Origin: Ascoidea asiatica
Taxonomy: Eukaryota; Ascomycota; Saccharomycetes; Ascoideales; Ascoideaceae
DNA: 64,000 nt
Direction of reading: 5' to 3'
Assembly: GCA_001600695.1 (NCBI GenBank)
Contig: BCKQ01000007.1
Location: 309,607 to 373,606, forward strand
A program made the position numbers and the translations under genes. Below the pieces are notes generated by a model. The model was not told where the DNA came from and made no database searches. It was given only the letters and a program-made list of their open reading frames with translations. Below, piece by piece: positions 23,355 to 34,580 of the stretch (position 1 is its first letter; every line of letters begins with the position of its first letter).

Positions 23355-23366
23355 AACATCCGTACC
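23355..23366 (+). promoter_or_regulatory. HOMOL1-like (possible Rap1) site
   Basis: AACATCCGTACC closely resembles the HOMOL1 form of the Rap1 site. The ATCCGTAC core recurs inverted at 23228-23235 and again at 16829-16836 upstream of PSO2. Binding in this species is untested. Confidence 0.3.
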
Positions 23367-23580
23367 TTTCCAGATGCGGAAAAAGCTGACTTTGGTCGCA
23401 GCACGCGCAGAGTCTGAAGTTTCTGAACCCACACCAAAATAGCAAGAAGCAGGAGCAGTAACTTAATAAGCACTTAACTAGCACTGAGCCAAAACGCATC
23501 AAACATAAAACATCAAAGACCTAAGAGCAAATAAATATTTATATATTTGATAAGTAATAAGAGATATAAGAAATAAAGGT

Positions 23581-23633
23581 ATAAGATATAAGATATAAGA
23601 TATAAGATATAAGATATAAGATATAAGATATAA
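23581..23633. repeat. ATAAGAT 7-mer tandem repeat
   Basis: Seven or more tandem copies of the 7-base unit ATAAGAT lie in the CDC4 upstream region. Confidence 0.9.
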
Positions 23634-24144
23634 GAAACAGGATACAAGCTATATGATAATATATATCATCTCTTTTAGCTCCTACCTAATTCTTTGTTTA
23701 GTACTTTTGGCTTCCAAAGAAATATTCAAAACAATATTATTTATTTTCAATAAAAGTCATATTCTTGTATTTTGATCTCTTTGTCTTTTCAAACTTCATT
23801 CCAATAATCCAATATATTCAAAAACTTAACTACTTAAGACTAACTAAAAAGAAATCATTTTCAAAATATCTACATTATTTCGTTTTCTTTATCCTAGGAA
23901 TCGTTAACTCTATTCATATTTGTTGATTTTTGAAATTGATATTTAATTATTTACTTTAAGTTTCATTCACTATTTTACACAAACTAAATACCCTTCAATA
24001 ATAATTCATTAAACTATCACAAATATTAATCATCTTTATATTTATTTGGTTTAAAACTAGTCATTTTCATCTATTCATCTTCCTTTCTTTGATATCTTCA
24101 TCATAAAGATCTAAAAAAACTTCTCTCATTCAAATATAAACAAA

Positions 24145-27100
24145 ATGTCAAATTCAAATGATAACTCAAATGATAACTCAAATGATAACTCAAATGACAT
24201 TTCAAAAGATATTTCATCCGATGATTTAAAGGATATAATGACTAATTACAAACCAAATGAATTTCCTTTATTAGAAGTTAATCCTCCATATATATTCTCA
24301 AACTCAATTTCTAATTCAAATTCAAATTCTAATATAAATTCAAATTCAAATTCCCCTGTTTTAAATTCAAATTCCCCTGTTTTAAATTCAAATTCTTCAA
24401 ATTCTACAACTTCAAATACAAACTCCTCAAATACAATATTAATCTCAACTTTACAAAATTTTAAACTTGAAAATAATTTAAATAAAAAATATTCAAAACT
24501 GTCTTTAGTTTCTTCAAAAAATGATAATAACAATACTAATAACAATAGTTCCACTACTACAAATTTTTCAAATGATATTGAGATGTTATCTGATAATCAA
24601 CCAAGTTCTGCTGATTCCAATATTAGTATTCCTTCTTTACCTTCATTAAATTCTTTAATTTCTGATAATAGCTATAGTAATATTGTAAATCGTAATAATA
24701 CTAACCGTATGATAAATCATTCAAGATTAGTTAGAAAAAGAAATTTAGATTATATGTCTTTGAATAATAATAATAATAACAATAATAGCATTATCAATGA
24801 TAATCATGATAATCATTTTGATAACTCCATGAATACCAGCGTTAATAATCATTTTAATAATTTTAAATCAATTGGCGGTTATTTAAATTATCCTTCCAAT
24901 AATATAAGCAATATTAATAATATTGGATCAAATGAGAGTATAAATACTAACAGTATTAATGAAGATAATAATCTTGATTATTTCTTCTCTTCAAACTCAA
25001 ATTCAAATTCAAATTCTCGTTTAAAAAGAAGATTAATTCTGGATCATGTATCAAATAAATGTAAATTCATTAATCAAATCAAATCTTCAAATGATAATAA
25101 TATTAATACTATTAATAATTCAAATAATATTCAAATTAGATTTCCAAATATTGTAAAAGATAAAATTATTTCAAATCCAATCTTAAATCAAATAGCTCCT
25201 TTAGATAATCAATTAAGTTCTTCAATTGAAAAAAATAACAATAATAGTACTTCTAATCCTTCTATTATAACTACCACAAATACTCTCAATGTTTCCAATA
25301 ATGCAAGTAACATCATTACTAATAATTCTAATGAAAATGATATAAATTCTTCAAATGATGATAATGAAATTTATAATCAATTACCTTTGCCTTCTCCAAC
25401 TGCTTCTCCAATTCAATCCACAACTGAAGATGAAGATGAAAATCCAAATTCGAATATATTATTTAATCGTAGATCAATAATTAAAAATCAAGGTAGATCT
25501 CAACAACCTTCTCATTATTCCTTAAATAATTCAACTAAAAATAATAATAATAATAATTACAGCCATAATAATAATAATAATAATAATAATCATAATAGTA
25601 ACTTTATTCAAAGTGATGAAAGTTTATTATTTTCTTCCTTATTGAAAAAAATCTCCCATAATAAAAATTCAAATGAAATAACGTATTATATTAATCATTT
25701 ATATTCTTTATTGTCTGAAAATCAAAAAAATCAACTAATTTACTCCAATTTACAAAATATTAATCGGTCTTCGTTATCTTGTTTATGTAATTTATTAAAA
25801 GATAATTTAAAAATTGATATAATTTCAAATTTTCCAAATGAAATAAGTTCTAAAATTTTAGGACTTTTAGATCATAAAAGTTTAACTATATGTCAGTTTG
25901 TTTGTAAAAAATGGTGTATGATAGTTAATAATAACGAAGAAATTTGGAAAAATTTATTATTAAATGATAAATTAATTACAAATTTAAATGAAATTCAAAA
26001 AGATTTAAATGGTAAAAAAGAATTATTAGATAAATGGTATTCAATAAATTTTGATGCAATTTATAATAATTATAAATTAAATCCAACTGATTTAGATATC
26101 AAATTAAAATTTGAAATGTTCAAACCAAATTATTATAAATTAGTTTATAAAAAAAGAAAATATATTAATTCAAACTGGTTAAATCCAAACTATAAACCAC
26201 AAAGAATTTCTGTTCAAGGAAATGATAATAATGTTGTTACTTGTTTACAATTTGATGATGATAAAATTATAACTGGTGCTGATGATAAATTAATTCAAAT
26301 TTATGATACTAAAACTGGTGCTTTAAGAAAAACCCTAAAAGGTCATGATGGTGGAGTTTGGGCTTTACAATATATTGGAAATACTTTAGTAAGTGGTTCA
26401 ACTGATAGATCAATAAGAGTTTGGGATATTGACAAAGGTATCTGTACTCATATTTTAAAAGGTCATACTTCAACTGTTAGATGTCTTAATATTATGATAC
26501 CTACAAAAGATGGATTAGATGATAGGCGTGAGGATGTTATATTCCCTCCTACATTTTTACTTGTCACTGGTTCTAGGGATTGCCATTTGAATTTATGGGA
26601 ATTACCTTTAGCTGAAGAACCTTCAACTTCTGAAAAGGAAAATATGGAAGAATCTTATCAACCTGAATTAATAAAAACAGAAGAATCGGATATCGTTGTA
26701 AAAATTGAAGATGAAGATTCTGCTATGAATATTGCAGAAGATGAAGAAGTTGCCCAAGAACCTGAAGAATGGTTAGGACAACCTGAAGAAATCATTAAAA
26801 CTAGCAAACATTTCTTTGCAACTTTACAAGGACATGAAAGTTCAGTTAGATGTTTAGCTTCCTATGGTAGAACAATAGTTTCAGGATCATATGATAAAAC
26901 TGTTAGAGTATGGGATGCTTCGGCTTTAGTATGTAAACATGTTCTCAGAGGTCATCTGGATAGAGTATATTCTGTGGTCATAGATCATAAAAGAAATAGA
27001 TGTTTATCTGGTTCAATGGATTCTACTGTAAGAGTTTGGGATTTGGAAACAGGTGCTTGTCTAAAAACATTATATGGGCATAATGCCTTGGTGGGTTTAT

Positions 27101-27429
27101 TGAATCTTTCTAATGATTTCCTTATCAGTGCAGCAGCCGATGCAACAATGAGAGTTTGGTCTCCAGATAATTACAAATTGAAATGTATTTTAGAAAAGCA
27201 TGAAGCTGCAATTACTTGCTTCCAAAGTGATGATACAAGAGTTGTTTCTGGATCAAACAACCTCATAATGTGGAATGCAATAACTGGAGAAAAAGTTAGA
27301 GAATTATTGGATGATACAAGTGGCGTATGGCAGATTAGATTTGATTATAAAACATGTATTGCTGCTGTTCAAAGAACAGTTGGGGATACAGATAAAACTT
27401 TTGTCGAGATTTTTCGGTTTGATAAATGA
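24145..27429 (+). CDS. CDC4: Cdc4 F-box/WD40 substrate receptor of SCF
   Basis: Cdc4 recruits phosphorylated targets such as Sic1 to the SCF ubiquitin ligase. The N-terminal 540 residues are Ser/Asn-rich and disordered. The F-box is at about residues 561-608 (FPNEISSKILGLLDHKSL, then VCKKW). Eight WD40-type blades run from about residue 695 to the end. They include SGSTDRSIRVWD, SGSYDKTVRVWD and SGSMDSTVRVWD, which hold the arginines of the phosphodegron pocket. The eight blades and the closing VEIFRF match Cdc4/Fbw7. An acidic insertion sits between blades three and four. One CTG codon (residue 938) falls in GHxDRVYS, where Thr is found in S. cerevisiae and human. The protein is 1094 aa against 779 in S. 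cerevisiae. Confidence 0.95.
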   Translation: MSNSNDNSNDNSNDNSNDISKDISSDDLKDIMTNYKPNEFPLLEVNPPYIFSNSISNSNSNSNINSNSNSPVLNSNSPVLNSNSSNSTTSNTNSSNTILISTLQNFKLENNLNKKYSKLSLVSSKNDNNNTNNNSSTTTNFSNDIEMLSDNQPSSADSNISIPSLPSLNSLISDNSYSNIVNRNNTNRMINHSRLVRKRNLDYMSLNNNNNNNNSIINDNHDNHFDNSMNTSVNNHFNNFKSIGGYLNYPSNNISNINNIGSNESINTNSINEDNNLDYFFSSNSNSNSNSRLKRRLILDHVSNKCKFINQIKSSNDNNINTINNSNNIQIRFPNIVKDKIISNPILNQIAPLDNQLSSSIEKNNNNSTSNPSIITTTNTLNVSNNASNIITNNSNENDINSSNDDNEIYNQLPLPSPTASPIQSTTEDEDENPNSNILFNRRSIIKNQGRSQQPSHYSLNNSTKNNNNNNYSHNNNNNNNNHNSNFIQSDESLLFSSLLKKISHNKNSNEITYYINHLYSLLSENQKNQLIYSNLQNINRSSLSCLCNLLKDNLKIDIISNFPNEISSKILGLLDHKSLTICQFVCKKWCMIVNNNEEIWKNLLLNDKLITNLNEIQKDLNGKKELLDKWYSINFDAIYNNYKLNPTDLDIKLKFEMFKPNYYKLVYKKRKYINSNWLNPNYKPQRISVQGNDNNVVTCLQFDDDKIITGADDKLIQIYDTKTGALRKTLKGHDGGVWALQYIGNTLVSGSTDRSIRVWDIDKGICTHILKGHTSTVRCLNIMIPTKDGLDDRREDVIFPPTFLLVTGSRDCHLNLWELPLAEEPSTSEKENMEESYQPELIKTEESDIVVKIEDEDSAMNIAEDEEVAQEPEEWLGQPEEIIKTSKHFFATLQGHESSVRCLASYGRTIVSGSYDKTVRVWDASALVCKHVLRGHLDRVYSVVIDHKRNRCLSGSMDSTVRVWDLETGACLKTLYGHNALVGLLNLSNDFLISAAADATMRVWSPDNYKLKCILEKHEAAITCFQSDDTRVVSGSNNLIMWNAITGEKVRELLDDTSGVWQIRFDYKTCIAAVQRTVGDTDKTFVEIFRFDK

Positions 27430-27793
27430 ATATTAAATAAAATAAATTATATTGTATATTTTTTTTTTTCAATTCTTATTCTTCAATTCTTATTTTTATT
27501 TTCAAATATAACCAAAAAGCTTTTGAGCAAATTAGCTAATGATTTTCTTTATCATTCATTCTTATATATAATATAGTTTTCACTCTATTCATTCAGTTTT
27601 ATTCAATAATTTATAGTCAATTTTTAATGTATAAAATCAAAAATAGGTTTATTTAATTCAATTTTGTTAAAATATAAGTTTTTTTTTCATTGGAACTAAT
27701 TTTTTGTATGAAATGAGCAAAGAAAAGTTCTAAATTTTGAGCGCAATTAAGAAACACTGATAATTTCATTGATACTTAAAATCAAATGTTTAG
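27430..27793. other. Intergenic between convergent CDC4 and BRL1
   Basis: This 364-bp region is AT-rich and T-tract rich. It holds the two 3' ends and nothing else recognisable. Confidence 0.6.
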
Positions 27794-29335
27794 TTAGGTC
27801 TTTGTCTTATATTTGAAAGCTCTGAAGTAAGTTAAACCTCTAAGATAACCTAAAAGAATATTTGAAATGAAAATCCAAATAATAAAAGTTAACAAACCAA
27901 TCAGCAAAGCTTTAAACCCCAAAGGATCAATCAATGAATTAACAATACTACCTAAAGTTTCAGCACCGATGCTAGAAGAATAATAAAGAGAATTGATATC
28001 TTTGTTTATACATTTGGACCATTTTAGACAATCTTCTTCCATAGCTGGAACAATAAGACTAGGGTCACAATTATTTTCAATATAATTTCTTTGACATATT
28101 GAAGCTTTTAAAATCAAATCATCTAATTTATCTTGCAATTTAAAAGAAATTTCGTCTTTTATTGTTGAATAAAATTTAACTATTAAATAAATAATAACTG
28201 AACTAGTTAAGATATTTACAAATAGCTGTAAATATGATGATAAAATATATGGTAAAAATCTTTTTTGATCCAAATTATATTCTGGTTTAGTATTACACAG
28301 GCCATCATTATTTGAAAAATTATTATTGATATTGCTTGTAAATTCATTTTCAAATTGATTTATACGAAAAGGAGAATTATTTGGAGTTGATTGAATTAAA
28401 GAAGGGGAAGAATTATAATAATAGTGATTGTGAACAAGAACAGTTGGAGAATTTAGTATAGAATTATTTGCAAAAGTAGAATTTGAATCTGAATCTAAAT
28501 TTAAACTTAAATTTAAATTTGATTCATTGTTTGAATCAATAATTGAATTATCATTTTTTGAAATTGATTTCAAATTTAAATCATCTATTCTTTTTTGTAT
28601 TACTGATTTTAATTCTTGTTTTTCCGGTGAATTAAATAAAGTATTTGTTTTTGCAGCTAATTTCATACCTAATAAAGTTGGAGTAAATAAAGTTTTTGTT
28701 GTATTAATAATTGAAGATAATGTTGAATTATTGATTGAATTATCAAAAGAATTATTTATTGATTTATCTATTGAGTTATCTAATATTTTATGGGAAAATT
28801 TATTACTTATATCTTTAATAGATTGATCAACTGGAATTTTTAAGAATTTATTCGAGGTTTCACTAATATCTTTATTTTTTAATAATGAATCTTTTTTCTT
28901 TTCCAATATTTCTATTGAATTCGAATCTTTTATTGGCTTTTCCAGAGGTATATGTATTGAATCTTCTAGTTCAATCTCATTTAACAGATTGGAGGTTCCA
29001 AGTAAATTGACGTTCAGGTTGTTGGAAGAAAAACTTCCATTTTCTTTTCCATTTTCATTTTCATTTTCTTTTTTATTTATATTCTCTTCTGCAGTATTGT
29101 TGATAATATTTTCAGACTCAAGAGAAATTGTGCTATGAGATTCATTGATGATATTATCACTTGAAGTGTTTTTATTTCTTAATATATTACTATACTCATT
29201 ATGAAGGGAAGAAAGAAACTCATTAGAAGAATTATCATCATCATCATTATTACTGTTTTTATTATCTTTTTCTATTGAAATTTTAGTTAAATTTATCAAA
29301 TCATCAGAAGAATTTGTATTTGATGATAAATCCAT
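27794..29335 (-). CDS. BRL1: Brl1/Brr6 nuclear-envelope membrane protein
   Basis: Brl1 and Brr6 are nuclear-envelope proteins that promote inner/outer membrane fusion during nuclear pore assembly and affect lipid homeostasis. The C-terminal Brr6 domain is clear. A first membrane segment is at about residues 365-390 (NILTSSVIIYLIVKFYS). A lumenal part has four cysteines, in CQRNYIENNC and later in EEDCLKWSKC. A second membrane segment follows at about residues 470-495 (LIGLLTFIIWIFISNILLGY). The long Ser/Asn-rich N terminus and total length (513 aa) fit Brl1 (471 in S. cerevisiae) better than the short Brr6, but a single ancestral copy is possible. A GTCACGTG box lies 180 bp upstream of the start. 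Confidence 0.9.
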   Translation of the reverse strand: MDLSSNTNSSDDLINLTKISIEKDNKNSNNDDDDNSSNEFLSSLHNEYSNILRNKNTSSDNIINESHSTISLESENIINNTAEENINKKENENENGKENGSFSSNNLNVNLLGTSNLLNEIELEDSIHIPLEKPIKDSNSIEILEKKKDSLLKNKDISETSNKFLKIPVDQSIKDISNKFSHKILDNSIDKSINNSFDNSINNSTLSSIINTTKTLFTPTLLGMKLAAKTNTLFNSPEKQELKSVIQKRIDDLNLKSISKNDNSIIDSNNESNLNLSLNLDSDSNSTFANNSILNSPTVLVHNHYYYNSSPSLIQSTPNNSPFRINQFENEFTSNINNNFSNNDGLCNTKPEYNLDQKRFLPYILSSYLQLFVNILTSSVIIYLIVKFYSTIKDEISFKLQDKLDDLILKASICQRNYIENNCDPSLIVPAMEEDCLKWSKCINKDINSLYYSSSIGAETLGSIVNSLIDPLGFKALLIGLLTFIIWIFISNILLGYLRGLTYFRAFKYKTKT

Positions 29336-29514
29336 CTTTCAATTGATAATAAAATTATAAAATAGGTTCGAATTTGGTTATTTTTAATCGAAAAAACTGA
29401 GTGATTGAATGAATCTCAAAATTAATCAAGAATAGAATTTAAAAAGTATTGTATTTATTTATTTCGACTACTCAACAAAAATGTAAACAAAGCTAACTTT
29501 TAATTTAGATTCCA

Positions 29515-29522
29515 GTCACGTG
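29515..29522. promoter_or_regulatory. Cbf1-type E-box (GTCACGTG)
   Basis: Perfect RTCACRTG element 180 bp upstream of the BRL1 start. It matches centromere CDEI too, but no CDEIII-like CCGAA element follows at the required distance, so a promoter role is more likely. Confidence 0.45.
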
Positions 29523-30954
29523 TTTGTTCTATTTTTTTTTTTTTTTCATCGAAAAACTTTAATTTTAATTTCACAAGAACCTTTCAAATGTGCAAAAAAA
29601 GAAGAATAATTTATTAATGATTTCTGATTTTAATTGGAAGTAGGTTGAAGCTGTTATCATAAAAAACGTACTCTCATCATTGAAAGAAGAAAGAAAATGG
29701 AAATCTAAATAATAATAATAATAATAAGGCATCTGTTTCTAATTGGTGTAATAAATATTTATTTATTAATTATTATTTCTTATTTATTTAACTATTTCTT
29801 ATTTCACCCAAAAAAATATTAAAAAAGCAGGGATAATAAAAGAATTGAATGTCTTTCCATTTTTTTTCTATTTAATACTCTTGATTCAATATTTGGTTAC
29901 CGAAATTCTCCTCAATAGTGTTTAAGTGCATAGTCTCCAGTGAAGAAGAAAAACATATTATCAAATAAAATATATATCAGTGAAATCAATAAGAACTATT
30001 ATTGAGGTAAATATAATTATGGCAGTCAAAACAATAAATAAACATTCTTTACTTTCTTATGGTCGAAAGTAAGTTTAATCACAGCCCCCCTCTGATGGGC
30101 GAATACTATCATGGTACTACAGTATAATTGTAGAAGTTACTCAATTATGGCTCGGTACATCAGTTTCATTTTAAAATAGATATGCTTATTTTTTTGTGGT
30201 TTTTTTTCATGTAATTTATATTTTAAAAATCAGTATTACATACTCTAAAACGCAATTTTTTATAATTTATTTCATCATTTCGAACTTCAAATACAACGGT
30301 TTGATTGTTATACAAAATACCAAGTTTCATTAGAACTTTTATTGAAATAATGTATGTAATAATATTTTTTTTGTTCAGGTCCAAGAGATATGAATTGAAT
30401 GAAAATTTAAGTATATTATGCATTTAAACTAATTGTTTTGATACTAAATTTTGTAGCGAAACATATTAAAAGTATTTCCTCAAAGATATTCGATAAGAAA
30501 TCATTTTGAACCAAAAAAAAACCATTCTTAATTCAAAAAGATTTCTAGTTAAATTTGAATTTTTTAGGTTCTGGGATGCAATCTAAACAGGGATTCATAC
30601 AGAAGCTACAAAAATACAAAACTCTAAATAGTAAACCCAAAACTCAAAACTATGAACACCACACCTTAAAAAGCAGCCAAGCAAAAATCCCATTTCTACT
30701 TAATTTATCCACGGGGTCTTTTTCAAATTTCTAATCTTAAGCTAATCAAAGCCAGTTTTGATTGGATTGAATTTCTGGGCCGGTTTAAAGATGCCCATAA
30801 AAAACCAAAAATTAATAAATGGGCCCAATTTAGTTTTGTAACTGTTAAAATTGTTTTCATTTATTTTACTTTTTCTTTTTATGCTTTTTCAGGCAATTAT
30901 TATTTCTTTATTTTTATTTCTTTTAAGTTTAATTCAAATATATTTCAACTATTA

Positions 30955-30962
30955 CACGTGAC
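30955..30962. promoter_or_regulatory. Cbf1-type E-box (CACGTGAC)
   Basis: Second perfect RTCACRTG element (minus orientation), 150 bp upstream of the small interrupted ORF at 31112. Again, no CDEIII-like partner is seen. Confidence 0.4.
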
Positions 30963-31111
30963 TTAGTTTTTTTTATATTGAATGTTGGTTGTTCAATGTA
31001 TGTGTTGTCAGTTGTTGTTGCTCGTTGTCAAAAATATTTGAGTTAACCTTTTTCTTAATTTATTTTCTTTTCCTTCAGTCACTAATATTACTAAAATTAC
31101 TTCAATTAAAA

Positions 31112-31501
31112 ATGGATCCCCCACCAACTTATTTTCAAGCAACAAATGTTGAATTTGCCTTTACTCCCTTACTGGTTGGTAGCCAATTGGAAGAATCAAT
31201 TAAAAAAAAAGCATTAATTCCAAAACGTTGGGTAAAAAATAAAGATAATTTACCAGTTCAAATGAAAAAGAAATTAGATAATCTCCTTTTAAAATGCTGT
31301 GAAGAACCATATTTGTATCAAAAAAATGACTCAACATAAGTGAAATTGATTACCATACTATTAAGGAATAATCCAATTGGTTTATCCTTTAAAAATTCGG
31401 CTTGGCTGTTAGAAAGTTATAATGTTAATTATAGCTCTGAATATTTACGCCGTTACTACAAAGGTACTAAAAATAAAAAGTGCAAAATTAGGACTAATTG
31501 A
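31112..31501 (+). pseudogene. Small unrecognised ORF interrupted by in-frame TAA
   Basis: A 75-codon frame starting MDPPPTYFQATNVEF ends at TAA (31337-31339). The same frame then stays open for 53 more codons to a TGA at 31499-31501. The downstream part (NNPIGLSFKNSAWLLESY, then YLRRYYKG) has the amphipathic look of a helix-turn-helix. Composition on both sides is protein-like and less repeat-driven than chance frames nearby. I do not recognise the family. It could be a decayed gene, a remnant of a mobile element, or the start of a small gene. A longer ATG at 30989 is possible but adds only hydrophobic, T-rich codons. Confidence 0.4.
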
Positions 31502-34500
31502 CATTTCAGGTGATGAACAAAATTAATTGTCCTATGTACACAAAACTATATAAATATGTCTGTTTTTGTCTACAGTTTTTTTCATTTTTATATATTTTTG
31601 AAATTATCGAGTTTTATATTTACTATTTTACATATATTAATACATAATATTTATTATTAATCTAATTATAATATTGACCTCATTTTTCATTATCTGTGAT
31701 AATTTTTAAACTAAAACAACTTAATTTATTCCATTATGTCTCATGAATCCCGACAGTAACTGACCCTCAAACAAAAATATGGCCCCGAAAAATAGTAGTT
31801 TCCCATTCTAGAAAACATGAACCCGCAAACACAAAGTCCCTCAAATTAGCTTCAAAGCCGCAAAAAGCGGCCCACGCTCATTTTAACAGGTTTTTTTTTT
31901 AATTAGGACAAGCAAATCTGCAATTTATGGGTATAGCTTACTGCAGATCTCTCATATGATAGCAGATTTTTTCGCAGGTGTTTTATGATTCTGTGATAAT
32001 TTTGAAAATATATTAAGATATTTGATACTGTCTTTTCTTTGTTTCTTCATTCAAGTTTCTATGTGTAATAGTCAATATTAAGTAATTCATAATCACTATA
32101 TATTTGTATAGTGCCTGTTTATGTCAATAATTTAAGTATATTTCCAATGGATATTCAATCGTACTTTTGAATACCAGAGTATTAATAGACTTAATTAAAT
32201 ATTTGGAATAATGAAAATTGTATCACTATTCACTTTAGAATCATTTAGATTATTTATGAAAGTAATTCAAGTTAATTAAAAAAGAGCAAGCAATATAATA
32301 AATTTAAATTTTTATCAGACAAAAACCGAGGCAGTAGTAAATATTTTTGAAATTCTTTTCTCAGACCTAGTTTTTCTGATAACAAAAATTGAATTTGAGA
32401 TTGAAATTAAAATTGAAATTGAATCGATTTTAATTTCGGTTAGATAAGTATTCATTTGAGATTTTTTTTTAAACTTTTTGAAAAATTTGAGTATTAATGA
32501 AAACGCCCAAATGTATCATCATCATTAAAAAAATATCATTTTTTATCACATTTAATGGTAAGTTTTACAAATAAGTAGTGATAATTTAGAATAAGTTTGA
32601 AATAGGAAACAAAAACTAATTAAAGAAGAAAAGAAAATTATAGTTATCATAGATTTTGAAAAGGCACAAATAGAAATTATTAAGCTTTTTCATTTATGAT
32701 TTAAAATTAATACTATTATACATTTATAATTTGGATTTTTCAAAGTTTGAAAAACAAGCAAAACAAAACAGAAAAAAATATGTTTGGAACGTGAGATTTA
32801 AAAAGCCAAAATTACTCAATTAGATTTTTTTTCTTCTCAAAATATATTTTTAATATTGGATTTGAAAAATTTGTAGACTTGAATATCATTATTGAATAAT
32901 CACCTGAATCAAGGAAACTTATTTCAGGGCACGATTACGAATTTTTTTTTTTAAATTTACTAACATTTAGTTAGCTGCCTAGCTCGCTTGAATAAAACCT
33001 TCGTAATTACTAATAAGAGACATATCTAATTTCCTTAAATCTATTTTTGTGGTTTAATTTTTTTTTTATTTCTAAATTATTTTTTTTATTTTAAAAATCA
33101 GGCAAATTTCTTCAAGTTATATTGTTTGATTATTTAGTCTGCATTACTAGTAATTTTATACTTTTTATTATTCTACTAATACTATCGGTGCAGTACTTTT
33201 TTAGTACTATACCGGTACTATACTAGTAATATTACAAGATAAAACAGAATTTCGCAAATGTTCGTAAAGATTTTCAGATAGGCCTAGGCTAATTTTTAAT
33301 TGTTTCAAATGTTTTGAGAATAATTTGTTAATAATTTGTGAATAATTGATGAATAGTTTATGAATACGTTCTAAATACTTGTGAATACGTTATGAATATT
33401 ATATGATATCATATTTTAACAAAATTTAAATTAATCATGAACAATCAAATCACTAAAGTTACGAGATTTCAAACCGCATAACATTTAAAAGTTTATTCTA
33501 AACATAAAGCATAACTCAAAACCTTGATTAAATTTAAATTTTTTTAATAAACTTTAAAACTTCTAGTTTTAATTTTTTGATATTAATATAATGATATGAA
33601 TATTAGGCGACAATCAAATGAAAGAAAGAAAAGAAAAGAAAAAAAACATTTCATTATACATACTTTCATTGTAGCATAACAATTCTAATAGTATTTCTAG
33701 TACCATTACTTCATTTGTATCATTTTCTATAAAAAAAATTATAAAATTCTACTCAAAGCTTGGAATATCATTTGCATAGATGTTTAAGCCCTCTATGTTA
33801 AACAAATTTTATATATTATATTGTCAATCTTCGATATTTAATTGCCGAATAAAATTAGTATCATTTTTTTTTAACGTGCTTTCTTATACAAGAGTAATAT
33901 ATGGTACGGAGTAGAGTCTAAAATTTTTCAAACTAATTTGTAATGTATGAAACTTAGGTAAAAATCTCCTATTTTGATTAGTTTTTTATGAATTTTTTTT
34001 TTTTTCTTCTTTTATTTTTAATAGTGAAAAATTCAAAACACTTGATCTGTGTTCAGAGTGCGATACACAAGTAAAAATAAAATAAAATATGAACCTACGA
34101 ATGTGAATATGTATATTTCCTTTAAACGGTTTAAATATTTTTATCTCCTTTTTTTTTTATTGGTGGTGAATAATTTTTTTTTTTTGATTTAAGAATGAGT
34201 GAATAAAAAAAAATAATTTGGATATGTCATTATCAATAGAGGAATTTAAAAGGTTTTAAATCAGGCGTTTGAAGATAAGTATTTAAAGACAAATAACTAT
34301 TGTTAAATAATGATTATGTTTATTAGGAAGCTAACGTTGAAAAAAGTTGACTGAAGATAGTTGTAAGAATAAAAATAAAAACTAGAGTAATAAAAATAAG
34401 CAAAAAAAAAAGTTATTTTCTAACTTTTAAAAAAAAATTGGGCATTTTGAAGAATAATAACTTTAGTTGTAGATTGTAATTAACCACGGATAATTTAACA

Positions 34501-34560
34501 ATCATTTGTTTAAGTTTATTAATAGTAGATATAAGATTTGAGGTGGTTCACATTATAGTT
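31502..34560. other. Gene-poor region, middle part
   Basis: About 3 kb with no frame I can support. A GC-richer block at 31740-31890 ends in a perfect GCCGC-AAAAA-GCGGC hairpin (31857-31871). A direct repeat GTACTATAC-CG-GTACTATAC lies at 33204-33223. Related TGAATACGTT words occur at 33360-33400. The rest is AT-rich with A and T tracts. Confidence 0.5.
31857..31871. repeat. Perfect GC hairpin in AT-rich DNA
   Basis: GCCGC and GCGGC arms flank a five-A loop. A five-base-pair all-GC stem is unusual in this context, but it is short. Confidence 0.5.
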
Positions 34561-34580
34561 TGACAATTGTATTTTTAGCT

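Larger units (their letters stand above)
23117..24144. promoter_or_regulatory. Intergenic RQC2-CDC4 (CDC4 promoter region)
   Basis: The region begins with an A/C-rich stretch of repeated CACCAAAA words. It then has GTACGGAT (23228-23235) and AACATCCGTACC (23355-23366), opposite orientations of an ATCCGTAC word similar to HOMOL1-type Rap1 sites. A CACGCGC word is near 23401-23410. A 7-mer repeat follows (23581-23633), then an AT-rich leader of about 400 bp before CDC4. No gene is seen. Confidence 0.5.
29336..31111. other. Gene-poor region, left part
   Basis: No supported gene. It contains GTCACGTG (29515-29522), a small AAT repeat near 29710, and a GC-rich patch with AGTTTAATCACAGCCCC (30072-30088). 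A nearly identical word lies at 3608-3625. TGGGC/GCCCA arms of a short hairpin lie near 30776-30797, and CACGTGAC is at 30955-30962. A 66-codon minus-strand frame at 30223-30423 is not convincing. Confidence 0.5.

Noticed and set aside
29515-30962. Point centromere (CDEI-CDEII-CDEIII) around the two RTCACRTG boxes
   Set aside because: AT-rich DNA follows each box, but no TTTCCGAA-like CDEIII core lies 80-170 bp away in either direction.
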